From positions 1 to 64,000 of the forward strand of contig NZ_JANAFB010000002.1 of assembly GCF_024199905.1 (NCBI RefSeq): a stretch of DNA of 64,000 bases, written 5' to 3'. Origin of the DNA: Rothia santali (GTDB taxonomy: Bacteria > Actinomycetota > Actinomycetes > Actinomycetales > Micrococcaceae). The notes beneath the pieces were generated by a model. The model saw only the letters and a program-made list of their open reading frames with translations. It ran no database searches and was not told where the DNA came from. Below, in pieces: positions 30,873 to 39,976 of this stretch (within the stretch, counting starts at the first letter, position 1; the number at the start of each line of letters is the position of its first letter). The translations under genes were made by a program, and so were the position numbers.

Positions 30873-31857
30873 CCCCGTCGACGACGGCGCGTCCCGGCGC
30901 CGCCACCCGGACCCGGGGGCCGCTGCGCGCGGCGGCCCCCGGGCTGGGGCGCGCCCTGCTCCTCCTCCTCGCGGTGTCCCTCCTGGTCTTCACCGCGACC
31001 GAGGTGCTGCCCGGCGACGCCGCGGACCTCCGCACGACCCCGGGGGCCGACGACGCCGCCGTCGCCGACCTGCGCACCCGGCTCGACCAGGACGGCCCCG
31101 TCTGGCAGCGTTACCTGGCCTGGGCCGCCGGCCTGCTGCGCGGGGACCTCGGCGTCTCGCTGGTCAACGACCGGCCGGTCCTCGACGCCCTGCTCCAGCG
31201 CCTGCCGGCCACGGGCGCCCTGATCCTCGCGGCCCTGGCCCTCGCCGTTCCCGCGATGCTGCTGTTCGGCTGGTGGGCCGGGTCCTCGCGGCGCCTGCAC
31301 GGTCCGCTGTCCGCCGCGCTCACCGGCGGGGCGGCCCTGCCCGCGGTCGTCGTGGCCGCGGGGCTGGCGGCCGTCCTCTCGGGAATGCTCGGGCTGGTGC
31401 CGGCCGTCTCGGTCCTGCCGCCGGGCCGTCCTCCGCTGGCCGCGCCCGGTCTGCTGGTCCTTCCCGCGCTGTCCCTCGCGATGCCGACCGCGCTGTTCGG
31501 CGCGGCCCTGCTGTCCGGGGCCGTCGCCGACGCCCTCGATCGGCCGCACGTCGTGGACGCCCGGCGCCGCGGGCGCGGGCAGGCGGCCGTGGCCGCGGTC
31601 GAGGTCCTCCCCTTCGTCCTCGCCCCGCTCGTGCGGGTGCTCGCGGTCAGCGCGGGCGGGCTGCTGGCGGCCACGACCGTCGTCGAGACCCTGTTCGGCT
31701 ATCCCGGGCTGGGCTCGCTGCTGGTCTCCTCCGTCTCGAGCCGGGACGTCCCGGTCGTGCAGGCGATCGCCCTGCTGGGCGCCGTGGTCGTGCTGCCCGG
31801 GCTCGCGGCGGCCGATGCCCTGGCCCGCCGCACCGACCTTCGGGAGGCTCCCGATGA
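30869..31857 (+). CDS. ABC transporter permease, DppB/OppB type (3' frameshift)
   Basis: Integral membrane subunit of about 329 residues. An amino-terminal helix ([23 protein letters not shown]) is followed by five further segments and the permease loop ending [19 protein letters not shown], the EAA-like OppB signature. The frame stays open for another 2.9 kb after the conserved region, which is implausible. One missing base in a CCC run near 31850 restores ...REAPR followed by a TGA at 31855-31857, overlapping the next ATG exactly as elsewhere in the operon. Coordinates follow that reconstruction. Confidence 0.82.
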
Positions 31858-32657
31858 GGCGGGCGCTGCTCCCCGCGCTCCTCGCGGTGGTCGCGGCGGC
31901 CGTGCTGCTCGGGCCGCTGCTGGTGCCCTTCGACCCGTCCGCTCAGGTCGCGGCGCCCTGGCGGGCCGCCGACGCCGCGCATCCGCTGGGCACCGACGCC
32001 CTGGGCCGCGACGTGCTCTCCCGGGTGCTGTCCGGCGGGGTCCTGCTCCTCGGCGTCGCGGTGCTCGCAGCGCTGCTCACCTCGGCCCTGGGGGTCCTGG
32101 GCGGCCTCGCGGCGGGGTGGGTCGGCGGCTGGGCCGAGCGGGCGCTGACCGGCGTGAGCGACCTGCTGCTCGTGGTGCCGTCCCTGCTGATCGCCCTGGT
32201 CGTGGCCACGGGGTTCCCGGGACCGGGCGCCGTCGTGGCGGCGACCGTGTGCGGCGGCGCGCCGCTGACGGTCCGGGTGGTCCGCGACGCCGTGCTCTCC
32301 GTGCGCTCGAGCGGGCACGTCGAGGCCGCGCGGTGCCGGGGCGAGCGAGGCGCGACGCTGCTGCTGCGCGAGGTCCTGCCCGCCCTGCGCGGCACCGTGA
32401 CCGCGGACCTCGGGCTGCGGCTCGTGATCGCCCTGCAGGTCACCGCCGCCCTGAACGTGCTGGGCGTGGGCCTGACCGGCGCCGACGCCGACTGGGCCCG
32501 CATGGTGCGGGAGAACATGGTCGGCGTCGGCGCCAACCCCTGGGGCGTGCTCGCCCCCGCGCTCGCGCTGGGAGCCGTGACCCTCGTCCTGGCGCTGGGC
32601 GCCCAGCTGATCGGCCGCGAGCGGCCCGTCCCGATCCGAGAGGAGCCTCGCCGATGA
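31854..32657 (+). CDS. ABC transporter permease, DppC/OppC type
   Basis: Second permease subunit, 267 residues, with six predicted membrane segments and the OppC-like start of the transport domain [19 protein letters not shown], followed by the cytoplasmic EAA loop [30 protein letters not shown] 31854 overlaps the reconstructed stop of permease 1 and was preferred over an in-frame ATG at 31815 because of this coupling and the hydrophobic start [11 protein letters not shown]. Its TGA overlaps the ATPase ATG. Confidence 0.88.
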   Translation: MRRALLPALLAVVAAAVLLGPLLVPFDPSAQVAAPWRAADAAHPLGTDALGRDVLSRVLSGGVLLLGVAVLAALLTSALGVLGGLAAGWVGGWAERALTGVSDLLLVVPSLLIALVVATGFPGPGAVVAATVCGGAPLTVRVVRDAVLSVRSSGHVEAARCRGERGATLLLREVLPALRGTVTADLGLRLVIALQVTAALNVLGVGLTGADADWARMVRENMVGVGANPWGVLAPALALGAVTLVLALGAQLIGRERPVPIREEPRR

Positions 32658-34262
32658 GCGAGCCACGCACCGCCCCCGCCGTCCCCGCGCCGAGGGCGCG
32701 CACCGGTTCGGGCCTGACCGTCACCGGCCTGGGAGTCGCCGACGCCGCGGGCTGCGCCGTGCTCGCCGGGCGGGACCTGTCCGTTCCGGAGGGCACCGTC
32801 GTCGCGCTCATGGGCCCTTCCGGGGGCGGCAAGACGAGCCTCGTCCTCGGCGCTCTCGACGCCCTCGGCGAGGGCCTGTCCCGGACCGCGGGCCGGGTCG
32901 CGTGGGGCGGCGAGGAGATTCCGCCCGGCCGCGCCGCCCGGCGGTGGCGGCGCGAGCGGCTCGGCCTCCTCTCGCAGGACCCCGCCTCCGACCTCCACCC
33001 CCTGCACAGCGTCCGCCGCCTGGTGGGCCCGGAGCCGGGCGCGCCGCGGCCGCTCGGAGGCTCGCGGGGCGGTCTCACCTGGGGTGGCGCGCGGGATCGT
33101 GCCGCGCGCGACCGCCGGGCCCTGGCGATGCTGCACCGCGTCGGCCTGGGCTCCGAGCACCTCCGTCGTCGCGCCCACGAGCTGTCCGGGGGCCAGGCCC
33201 GGCGGGTCGCCATCGCGCGCGCCTTCGCCAGGGAGCCGTCGCTGCTCGTGCTGGACGAGCCCACCAGCGGCCTGGACGCGGCGGCACTGGACCTGGTGGT
33301 CGAGCTCATCGCCGAGCGCCGGGGCGCCGCGGGGCGCGCCACGATCGTGATCACCCACGACCGGGGCTTCGCCGGGAGGGTGGCCGACGCCGTCGTGGAG
33401 GTCGGCGGCGGCGCCGGGACCACGCCGCCATCCGCCCTCGCGGGCACGGGGGTGCGGCCGCCATCCGATCTCGCGGCCCCCGGGGTGCGGCCATCGTCCG
33501 CCCTCGGAGGCACGGGGCTGCGGCCACCGTCTGCCCTCGCAGTCCCGGAGGTGCGGCCACCGTCCGCCCTCGCCGTGCGGGGGCTGCGCCTGCGCGCCGG
33601 GCGGGAGGGCCCGGTGCTCCTGGACGACGTCGGGCTCGACGTCCGTCCCGGCGAGCTGGTGGCACTGGTCGGGCCCTCGGGATCCGGGAAGTCCACGCTG
33701 CTGCGCCAGATCGCGGGGCTGGTCCCTCCGGAGGCCGGCAGCGTGCGGCTGGACGGCGAGGAGGCCGCCGCGCGCGTCGAGGATCGCGACCGCTCGATGC
33801 TGCGTCGTCTGCAGCTCGTGGCGCAGGACCCCGCCGGGGCGCTCAACCCGGCGCACCGGGTGCGCACGGCCGTCTCGCGCCCCGCCCGGCTCCTGCTCGG
33901 CGAGCGGGCCCGCCGCCCGGGCCCGGGCGGCGGCGCTGACGGCCGAGGTGGGGCTCCCCCCGGAGGTCCTCGACCGCGTCCCCGCCCGGCTCTCCGGCGG
34001 CCAGCGGCAACGGGTGGCCCTGGCTCGCGCCCTGGCCTGCGAGCCCTCGGTGCTGCTGGCGGACGAGGCGACCTCGGCCCTGGACGCCGCGACGGCGCGG
34101 CTGGTCCTCGACCGCCTCGACGCACTCCGGCGCCGGCGCGGTCTCGCCGTGCTGCTGACGACGCACGACCCCGAGGTCGCCGCCCGGGCCGACGTCGTCC
34201 TCGAGATCGACCAGGACGCCCGGACGCTCGTCACGAGCAGGCCCCAAGATACTTCCCACTAG
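32654..34262 (+). CDS. Fused double ABC ATPase for the Opp/Cnt-type importer (frameshifted)
   Basis: Combines the two ATPases (OppD/OppF or CntD/CntF) of such importers in one chain of about 535 residues. Domain 1: Walker [10 protein letters not shown], signature LSGGQARR, Walker [13 protein letters not shown]. Domain 2: Walker [10 protein letters not shown], signature LSGGQRQR, Walker [14 protein letters not shown] linker of five 11-residue repeats joins them. A frame break near 33925 is needed to reach the second signature and the stop at 34260-34262. Domain 2 lacks the carboxy-terminal oligopeptide extension usual in OppD/F. It ends the operon; a hairpin overlaps the stop codon. Confidence 0.82.
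33425..33589 (+). repeat. Five 33-base tandem repeats in the ATPase linker
   Basis: Five in-frame 33-base units (33425, 33458, 33491, 33524, 33557) encode variants of [11 protein letters not shown], for example [11 protein letters not shown] and [11 protein letters not shown]. They form the flexible linker between the two ATPase domains. The units differ at several bases, so this is not a very recent expansion, but copy number may vary between strains. Confidence 0.8.
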
Positions 34263-34281
34263 TGCGGACGCAATTCCGCAC
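34262..34281 (+). terminator. Hairpin at the end of the metallophore operon
   Basis: GTGCGGA (34262-34268) and TCCGCAC (34275-34281) are perfect 7-base arms around a 6-base loop, beginning at the last base of the ATPase stop codon. No T-run follows, so a factor-independent terminator is only moderately supported, but its location fits the end of a 26-kb operon. Confidence 0.45.
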
Positions 34282-34376
34282 GGAAGGGGACCGGAAGGCG
34301 AGTCATCCGTCCCAGCCGGTCCCGTTCACCTACGATGTGACAGACTCCCCCGACCCGACCGACGCGAAGGACCGCC

Positions 34377-34793
34377 ATGACCGCCGACACCCGCACCGCC
34401 CTCGTCATCGAGGACGACGACGACATCCGCCGCCTCCTGGAGATCGTGCTGCAGCAGAGCGGCTTCACGGTGACCAGCGCGATCGACGGCGCGACGGGCC
34501 TCGAGGCCGCGCGCGGCACCGACGCCGAGATCGTCACGGTCGACGTCGGGCTGCCGGACGTCGACGGCTACGAGGTCGTCCGCCGGATCCGCCCCGACTT
34601 CGGCGGCCGGATCGTGATGATCAGCGCGCGCTCGACCGACGCCGACCGCGCGGCCGGCCTCGCCGCGGGCGCGGACGCCTACCTCACCAAGCCGTTCCGC
34701 CCCCGCGAGCTGCGAGCCTCACTCGCCGAGATACTCGGCGCGGATCGCGGCGACGGTGCGCTCTCCGACACCCTCCAGCGCGGGCATGAGTGA
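34377..34793 (+). CDS. Receiver-only response regulator (CheY-like)
   Basis: A 138-residue single receiver domain with no output domain. Acidic pocket EDDDD at residues 12-16, phospho-acceptor Asp56 in TVDVGLPD, conserved Ser in VMISARS, and Lys in [16 protein letters not shown]. It would relay phosphate or act by protein contact. It is transcribed toward the glycosyltransferase gene and overlaps its 3' end by 75 bases. The histidine kinase of that operon is the natural partner, and the kinase has no receiver of its own. Confidence 0.9.
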   Translation: MTADTRTALVIEDDDDIRRLLEIVLQQSGFTVTSAIDGATGLEAARGTDAEIVTVDVGLPDVDGYEVVRRIRPDFGGRIVMISARSTDADRAAGLAAGADAYLTKPFRPRELRASLAEILGADRGDGALSDTLQRGHE

Positions 34794-36569
34794 GCGCGCG
34801 GCGTCGTAGTCCTCGGCCTGCAGGAGGTCGGTGACCTCCCGGGCGGCGCCCTCCAGCTGGCGGGCGCCGACCATGGTCGAGGACACCCGGATGCTGGCCA
34901 CGGCGTCGCGGGCCCGCACCGGGGACTCCGCTGCGACCGTCTCGCGCAGGTTCGCCAGGCGCGCCGGCCAGCGCAGGACGAAGGCCGCCACGACCTCGCG
35001 GGCGTAGGTCTCGCTCTCCAGGTCCTCGGCGAGCTCCGCCAGGACCCGGGTGTCCAGGGCCAGCAGGTTCCCCACGGCGAGGGCGGGCACCAGCTCGGGG
35101 GCCACCGCGGTCTGCAGGCCGTCGGCGTTCCGCGCCGTCTTGGCCCACGAGGTGCGCTTGGTGATCATGCGGCCGATCGCCCGGGGGTAGTACAGGTAGG
35201 TGAAGTACACGTACAGCAGGTACCCCGCCCCGAGCAGCCACGAGGTCGCCCAGCCGACCCGGCGCTCGCGCCCCCAGTGCCGGTACAGCGGGCCCCACAG
35301 GGCGTAGGGCAGCACCAGGAAGACCATCCCGGCGGCCGCGACCACGAGGGTGCTGTCCCCGCCGAGGAAGCCCGCCTGCCCGCTGGTGAGCGCGACGTAC
35401 AGCAGCCACGGGACGAACGCCAGGTTCATGATCATGATCCACGGCAGCGTCATGAAGTAGTGGATCTCCGCGAAGCCCGAGGCCTTGAGCGACCGGCTGC
35501 GCCGCAGCGAAGGCAGCAGGGCCGAGCACTGCATGATGCCCTGCGCCCAGCGCGTGCGCTGGGTGATGAGGCGCTTGAAGTACGGCAGGGCCTCCTGGGA
35601 GACGTAGGCCTCCCGCACGTAGTGGTTGGTGTGCCCCAGCGAGATGATGTTCAGGCCCAGCTCGTAGTCCTCGCTGAGGCTCTTGCCCCACGGCTCGGAG
35701 TGGGCCGCGGTCAGGTCCTCCAGGACGCTCAGCCGGGTGAACTGGCCGTTGCCGCCCATGCCCACCGTCCCGGTCTGGACGCGCAGGAGCTGCATCGCGG
35801 AGTTGGAGGTGCGGAACTCCATGTCCTGCATGCGGATGAGGTACCGGCCGAGCGCGTTGAGGTAGGCGCCCGCCTGCGGCCGCGGCCGGCGGTCGTTGCG
35901 GTTCTTCATCCACACCTCGATCTGCACCGCCCCGATCCCGCCGTTGCCGAAGGCGTCCGGGCCGGAGAGCAGCTCGAGGGTGTTGTCGGAGAGGTACCCG
36001 TCGGCGTCGAGCACCCCGACGACGGCGCGGCGCCGGGCCTCCGGGTCCGGGCCCACGTACTCGGCGACCCTCTTGAACGCCGCGTTCAGCGCGTCGCCCT
36101 TGCCGGTGCGCGCGTTCGGCCGGACGCGGGAGATCAGGTGGATGCGGTCGTCGAAGTCCATGAGGTCCCGGACGATCCGCGCGGTCGCGTCCTCGCTGTC
36201 GTCGTCGATGACCCACACGTGGCAGTGCGGGAAGCTGGTCCGCGCGGCCGAGACGGTCGCGGCGATCACGCTCTCCTCGTCCCGGCACGGGATCATGAGG
36301 TGCCAGCTGAACACGTCCGGGTTGCCCCCGCGCGTGGCGGGGCGCAGCGTGTAGACCCGCAGCAGCAGCGTGATGTAGGTCAGCGCGACGGCGGCGGTGA
36401 TGGTCACCAGGACCAGCAGCGTGTCGTGCCACGGGTGCTGGCCGTAGGTCCCGAAGGTCCCGGAGAAGCAGAAGATGAACGACGCCGCGACGCCGTAGAC
36501 CACCGCGAGCGAGAAGGCCAGCGGCCCCACCTTGGGCGGCGGCTGCCTCCTGTGTCTGCCCTTGCTCAT
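34719..36569 (-). CDS. Processive GT2 glycosyltransferase with HPt-like carboxy-terminal domain
   Basis: A 616-residue membrane protein. Two amino-terminal helices (about 15-70) are followed by a GT-A domain (about 85-340) with [15 protein letters not shown], the catalytic SEDYELG and the processive QRTRWAQG motif of cellulose/hyaluronan/PNAG-type synthases. Further helices occupy about 360-470. The last 110 residues (from [14 protein letters not shown]) resemble a histidine phosphotransfer domain, with a four-helix pattern and [17 protein letters not shown] matching the HPt region after the active helix. The position of the phospho-His in the usual AHSLKGSS pattern is Ala here (VASIRVSS). 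The ATG overlaps the kinase stop, so the two are co-translated. The polymer made is unknown. Confidence 0.85.
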   Translation of the reverse strand: MSKGRHRRQPPPKVGPLAFSLAVVYGVAASFIFCFSGTFGTYGQHPWHDTLLVLVTITAAVALTYITLLLRVYTLRPATRGGNPDVFSWHLMIPCRDEESVIAATVSAARTSFPHCHVWVIDDDSEDATARIVRDLMDFDDRIHLISRVRPNARTGKGDALNAAFKRVAEYVGPDPEARRRAVVGVLDADGYLSDNTLELLSGPDAFGNGGIGAVQIEVWMKNRNDRRPRPQAGAYLNALGRYLIRMQDMEFRTSNSAMQLLRVQTGTVGMGGNGQFTRLSVLEDLTAAHSEPWGKSLSEDYELGLNIISLGHTNHYVREAYVSQEALPYFKRLITQRTRWAQGIMQCSALLPSLRRSRSLKASGFAEIHYFMTLPWIMIMNLAFVPWLLYVALTSGQAGFLGGDSTLVVAAAGMVFLVLPYALWGPLYRHWGRERRVGWATSWLLGAGYLLYVYFTYLYYPRAIGRMITKRTSWAKTARNADGLQTAVAPELVPALAVGNLLALDTRVLAELAEDLESETYAREVVAAFVLRWPARLANLRETVAAESPVRARDAVASIRVSSTMVGARQLEGAAREVTDLLQAEDYDAARSLMPALEGVGERTVAAIRAEYLGE

Positions 36570-38263
36570 GGACTCCCCTCTTCTGCCGGGATCGGGATGC
36601 TGACGGAGATGCTGGTGCCCCGGCCGGGGGCCGTCTTCACGGAGATGTGCCCCTCGTGGGCCTCGACGATCGCGCGGCTCAGCGACAGGCCGATGCCCGC
36701 CCCCGACGCGCCGCCCTGGGTCGCCGACTGCGTGCGGAAGAAGGGCGAGAAGATCCGCTCGCCGTCCTCAGGCTCCATGCCGGGCCCGTCGTCGGTCACG
36801 GTGAACCCGACCGCCCCGGGCGCGACGTCGGTGGAGACCCGGATGCGCCCGCCGGGCGGCGTGTACTTCACGGCGTTGGTGATGAGGTTGTTGAGCACCT
36901 GCATGATCCGCGAGCGCTCCAGGGACAGCAGCGGCGCCGGTCCACCGACCGCGGCGGTCAGCGACTGCCCCTTCTCCACGGCCTGCGGCTGCTGGGACTC
37001 CACGGCCCGCTCCACGAGCCGGCCGATGTCCGTGGGCTCGAGGTTGCGGTCGGTGCGCCCGATCCTGGTCTGCTGCTCCAGCAGCAGCTCCTCGACCAGG
37101 GTGCGCAGGTGCTTGGAGTTGCGGAGCACGACGTCGAGGTACTCGGCCATCAGCGGGTCCTCCTCGGCCTCGTCGAGCGCCAGGTCGGTGTAGCCGATGA
37201 TCGAGGTGAGCGGGGTCCGCAGCTCGTGGGAGACCGTGGCGACGAACTTGTCCCGCTCCCGGACTGCGTCCTGCAGCTCCGTGACGTCCTGGAAGATCAG
37301 CACGGTGGCCTCGTGCTCGCCCTGGCCGTTGAGCACGTGCCGCGAGGAGACGGAGAGCGTCTTCTGCTGGGACTCGGGCGGCCCCGCCACCACGATCATG
37401 CCCTCGAAGATCTCTCCCCGCGCGGCCCGGTAGGCCGGCCGCTCGGTCACGGGCACCGGCGTCTTGCCGTTGGGCCGGTAGATGAAGTGGCCGGCCTCGG
37501 TCTTGTCGGCGTTGGTCGGCGGGGAGACCAGGGTGTGGATGGTCCGCTGAGCCCGGTTGTACAGGACGTCGTTGCCGTCGACGTCGAGCACCAGGATGCC
37601 CACGTTCAGGGCCTCGCCGACGCCGGTGAGCAGGCGGGCCTGGGTGCGCGCGATCCGGTGCAGCCGCTCCTTCTGCCGCTGGGCGGTCACCAGCCGGTTC
37701 AGGTTGTGCTCCATCCGCTGGTAGAGCAGCAGCGCGAGCCAGGAGATCAGGAGGACCGCGAGCGGCAGCAGCGAGTTGCGCACGAGCCCGCCGGGCGAGA
37801 AGTACGGCGGGATGTAGAACAGCGAGGGGACCGAGACGGCCACCACCGAGACGACGACGGCGATGATCAGCCCGCGCCGCTGCAGCAGGATGACCAGCCA
37901 GATGGCGGGGGCGAACAGCAGCAGCGAGAGCGAGATGCCCTCGGGCAGCAGGCCGAGCCTGAGCAGCCCGACCGAGACCATGTCCCCCACCGGGAGCAGG
38001 GCGATCCAGCGCGGCGCCGCGCGCTCCCACGGCAGCAGGACGCCGAGCGCCGTGACGCCCAGGCAGAGCCCGACGCCGCTCCACAGGAACCCGGGCCGGA
38101 TGTTCAGGTCCAGCGTGGCCGTGTAGGCGATGACGGCAAGCATGAGCAGCAGCGTGAAGAGGCACTCGGGCACGACGACGCGCAGCCGGGCGTTCTGGGC
38201 GATCGCCTCGGTGCGCCACCAGCGCCGGTCCGTGCCGGTGCCGCGGTTCGCCGTCATGGCCAT
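36566..38263 (-). CDS. Membrane sensor histidine kinase (PAS-HisKA-HATPase)
   Basis: A 565-residue kinase. Six or seven membrane helices fill residues 30-190, with only short loops outside, so the signal is probably sensed in the membrane. A PAS-like domain (about 215-345) and HisKA (SHELRTPLTSIIGY, the His being the phosphorylation site) follow. The HATPase domain has N-box NLITNAVKYTPPGG, G1 DDGPGM and G2 GAGIGLSLSRAIVEAH. The first gene of a two-gene operon with the GT2 enzyme and divergent from the multi-pass membrane protein. No DNA-binding regulator is adjacent; the receiver-only protein at 34377 is the likely acceptor. Confidence 0.93.
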   Translation of the reverse strand: MAMTANRGTGTDRRWWRTEAIAQNARLRVVVPECLFTLLLMLAVIAYTATLDLNIRPGFLWSGVGLCLGVTALGVLLPWERAAPRWIALLPVGDMVSVGLLRLGLLPEGISLSLLLFAPAIWLVILLQRRGLIIAVVVSVVAVSVPSLFYIPPYFSPGGLVRNSLLPLAVLLISWLALLLYQRMEHNLNRLVTAQRQKERLHRIARTQARLLTGVGEALNVGILVLDVDGNDVLYNRAQRTIHTLVSPPTNADKTEAGHFIYRPNGKTPVPVTERPAYRAARGEIFEGMIVVAGPPESQQKTLSVSSRHVLNGQGEHEATVLIFQDVTELQDAVRERDKFVATVSHELRTPLTSIIGYTDLALDEAEEDPLMAEYLDVVLRNSKHLRTLVEELLLEQQTRIGRTDRNLEPTDIGRLVERAVESQQPQAVEKGQSLTAAVGGPAPLLSLERSRIMQVLNNLITNAVKYTPPGGRIRVSTDVAPGAVGFTVTDDGPGMEPEDGERIFSPFFRTQSATQGGASGAGIGLSLSRAIVEAHEGHISVKTAPGRGTSISVSIPIPAEEGSP

Positions 38264-38469
38264 GGTCTCGGTCCCGCCCGTCGTCTCGGAGAATCCTCGG
38301 TTACCGCTCGGTCTACTCGCAGGTAAGCGGTACCGATGTTATCCAAGACGCCCTGGTCATCCCGGGTATGACGCGGGTTCGCGGGGGTGCGAGCCGGGAG
38401 CGGTCCCGGCCGAGTGGCCCCGACCGACCGGGCCTCCGCCCCGCGGGAGACAGGCGTACCCTGACATCA

Positions 38470-39948
38470 ATGGCTAAGAACGCGCACCCCCAGCACTCCT
38501 CGCGACTCGGACCCGCCCAGGTGGGCCCGGAGCGCATCCACGCCGTCCCGCCGGAGAAGTCGGCGTACCGGCGATGGTTCGCGACCCTGAACCCCTCCCT
38601 GCAGCTGGTCCTGCTCCAGCTGTGGATGCCCACGTTCATGGCCGTGATGTTCGTCCTGTGCTACGTGGGGGCGTTCCAGAGCACGGCCCCGCGCGAGGTG
38701 CCCATCGGGATCGTCGGCCAGTCCAGCGCCGTCGAGACCTACCAGGGGATCGCGGACCAGGCGGCGCCGGGGGCGTGGTCCTTCGTCGACGTGCCGGACG
38801 AGGCCTCCGCGCAGGAGCAGGTCCGCTCCGGGGAGATCGCCGCCGCCTACGACGTCGGGGACAACTCGCTGATCGTGGCCTCGGCGCACCAGGCGCAGGC
38901 CGCCAACCTGATCCCCGCCTACCTGAGCCCGCTGCTGAACCCGGACCAGCCGCCGCAGCGGGAGGACGTCGCGCCGCTGCCGATGGGCGACGTCGGCATG
39001 AGCCCCATGTACCTGATGCTCGCGTGGTGCATCTCCGGGTACCTCGCGGCGATGTTCATCGGGCTGATGGGCGGGCCGCTGCGGCGGACGACGCGGCTGC
39101 TGGTGATCCTGGCGGTCAGCTTCGTCCTGTCCTTCATCACGTGCTTCCTGGTCTCGCCCGTGCTGGGCGCGATCGAGGGGCACTTCTGGCAGCTGTGGGG
39201 CCTGGGCTGGATGTGGGCCCTGGCCGTGGGGGTCGCGGTCAACGGCCTGAGCTACTTCTGCGGGCGGTTCATCGCCGCGCCCGCCATGACGATCTTCATC
39301 TTCCTCTCGATCCCCGCCTCGGGCGCCGCCTTCCCCGAGTGGTTCATGCCCGAGCCGTTCCGCTGGCTCAACAACGTGGTGGTGGGATCCGGCATCACGG
39401 AGATGCTGAAGCGGCTGATCTACGACGTCGGGCCCGGCTACTCCCGCGGGTGGATCATGCTGGCCTGCTACGCCGCCGTCGGGCTGCTGCTGACGCTGGT
39501 GGGCAAGCGGTACTGGGAGTGGCAGCGGGTCCGCCGCATGCTCCGGGGTAAGACCACGATGATGCAGGACGCCCAGCGCGCGAGCGGCCAGCAGCACGAG
39601 AAGGACCGCGAGGAGATCCTGGACGACTTCGGCCTCCGGGCCACGACGCAGGGGATCATCGTCCAGCAGGGCCCGGCCCGGCCGCCCCGGGAGACCCCGC
39701 CCTCCGGCTCCCCGGGCGACGCCGGCGTCTCGACCGACACCACGAGCATGTGGGCGCTCGGCGGGCCGCTGGAGCAGGAGCTCGCGCGTCCGGACGAGGG
39801 GGCGGTGGGCCGGTCCGACGAGGAGACACTCGGCCGATCCGGCGAGGACCGGGCCGACGAGGAGATTGGCCGCTCCGCTGGAACGCCGCCCGCCGGAGAG
39901 GTCGCCCCCTCCGGCGGGAAGGAGTCCGGGCGGCCGGGCGGGTCCTGA
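38470..39948 (+). CDS. Multi-pass membrane protein, ABC-2/YhgE-like
   Basis: A 492-residue integral membrane protein. One helix near residue 55 (LWMPTFMAVMFVLCYVGAF) is followed by an external domain of about 120 residues (APREVPIGIVGQSSAVETY...), then five helices between about 180 and 355. This plan, one helix, an extracytoplasmic domain with the PVGIV-type strand, then a helix bundle, fits the ABC-2/YhgE-Pip group. The carboxy-terminal 110 residues are hydrophilic and acidic, with repeated (G/A)RSDEE-like units. ATG 38470 starts MAKNAHPQHSS. It is divergent from the kinase operon. A role in export is inference. Confidence 0.7.
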   Translation: MAKNAHPQHSSRLGPAQVGPERIHAVPPEKSAYRRWFATLNPSLQLVLLQLWMPTFMAVMFVLCYVGAFQSTAPREVPIGIVGQSSAVETYQGIADQAAPGAWSFVDVPDEASAQEQVRSGEIAAAYDVGDNSLIVASAHQAQAANLIPAYLSPLLNPDQPPQREDVAPLPMGDVGMSPMYLMLAWCISGYLAAMFIGLMGGPLRRTTRLLVILAVSFVLSFITCFLVSPVLGAIEGHFWQLWGLGWMWALAVGVAVNGLSYFCGRFIAAPAMTIFIFLSIPASGAAFPEWFMPEPFRWLNNVVVGSGITEMLKRLIYDVGPGYSRGWIMLACYAAVGLLLTLVGKRYWEWQRVRRMLRGKTTMMQDAQRASGQQHEKDREEILDDFGLRATTQGIIVQQGPARPPRETPPSGSPGDAGVSTDTTSMWALGGPLEQELARPDEGAVGRSDEETLGRSGEDRADEEIGRSAGTPPAGEVAPSGGKESGRPGGS

Positions 39949-39959
39949 CCCACCCGGCC
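39932..39959. terminator. Bidirectional hairpin between convergent genes
   Basis: GGCCGGGCGGGT (39932-39943) and ACCCACCCGGCC (39948-39959) pair over 12 bases with one mismatch around a 4-base loop. The hairpin covers the stop codon of the membrane protein and precedes the stop of the convergent secreted protein, so it could serve both. Confidence 0.5.
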
Positions 39960-39976
39960 GGTCGGCCGCCCCCGGG

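Noticed and set aside
30869-34789. A protein of about 1,300 residues continuing from the first OppB-type permease through the next genes
   Set aside because: The extension is Arg/Pro-rich noise across the second permease and is then in frame with the ATPase only by chance. One missing base near 31850 restores the expected ATGA overlap.
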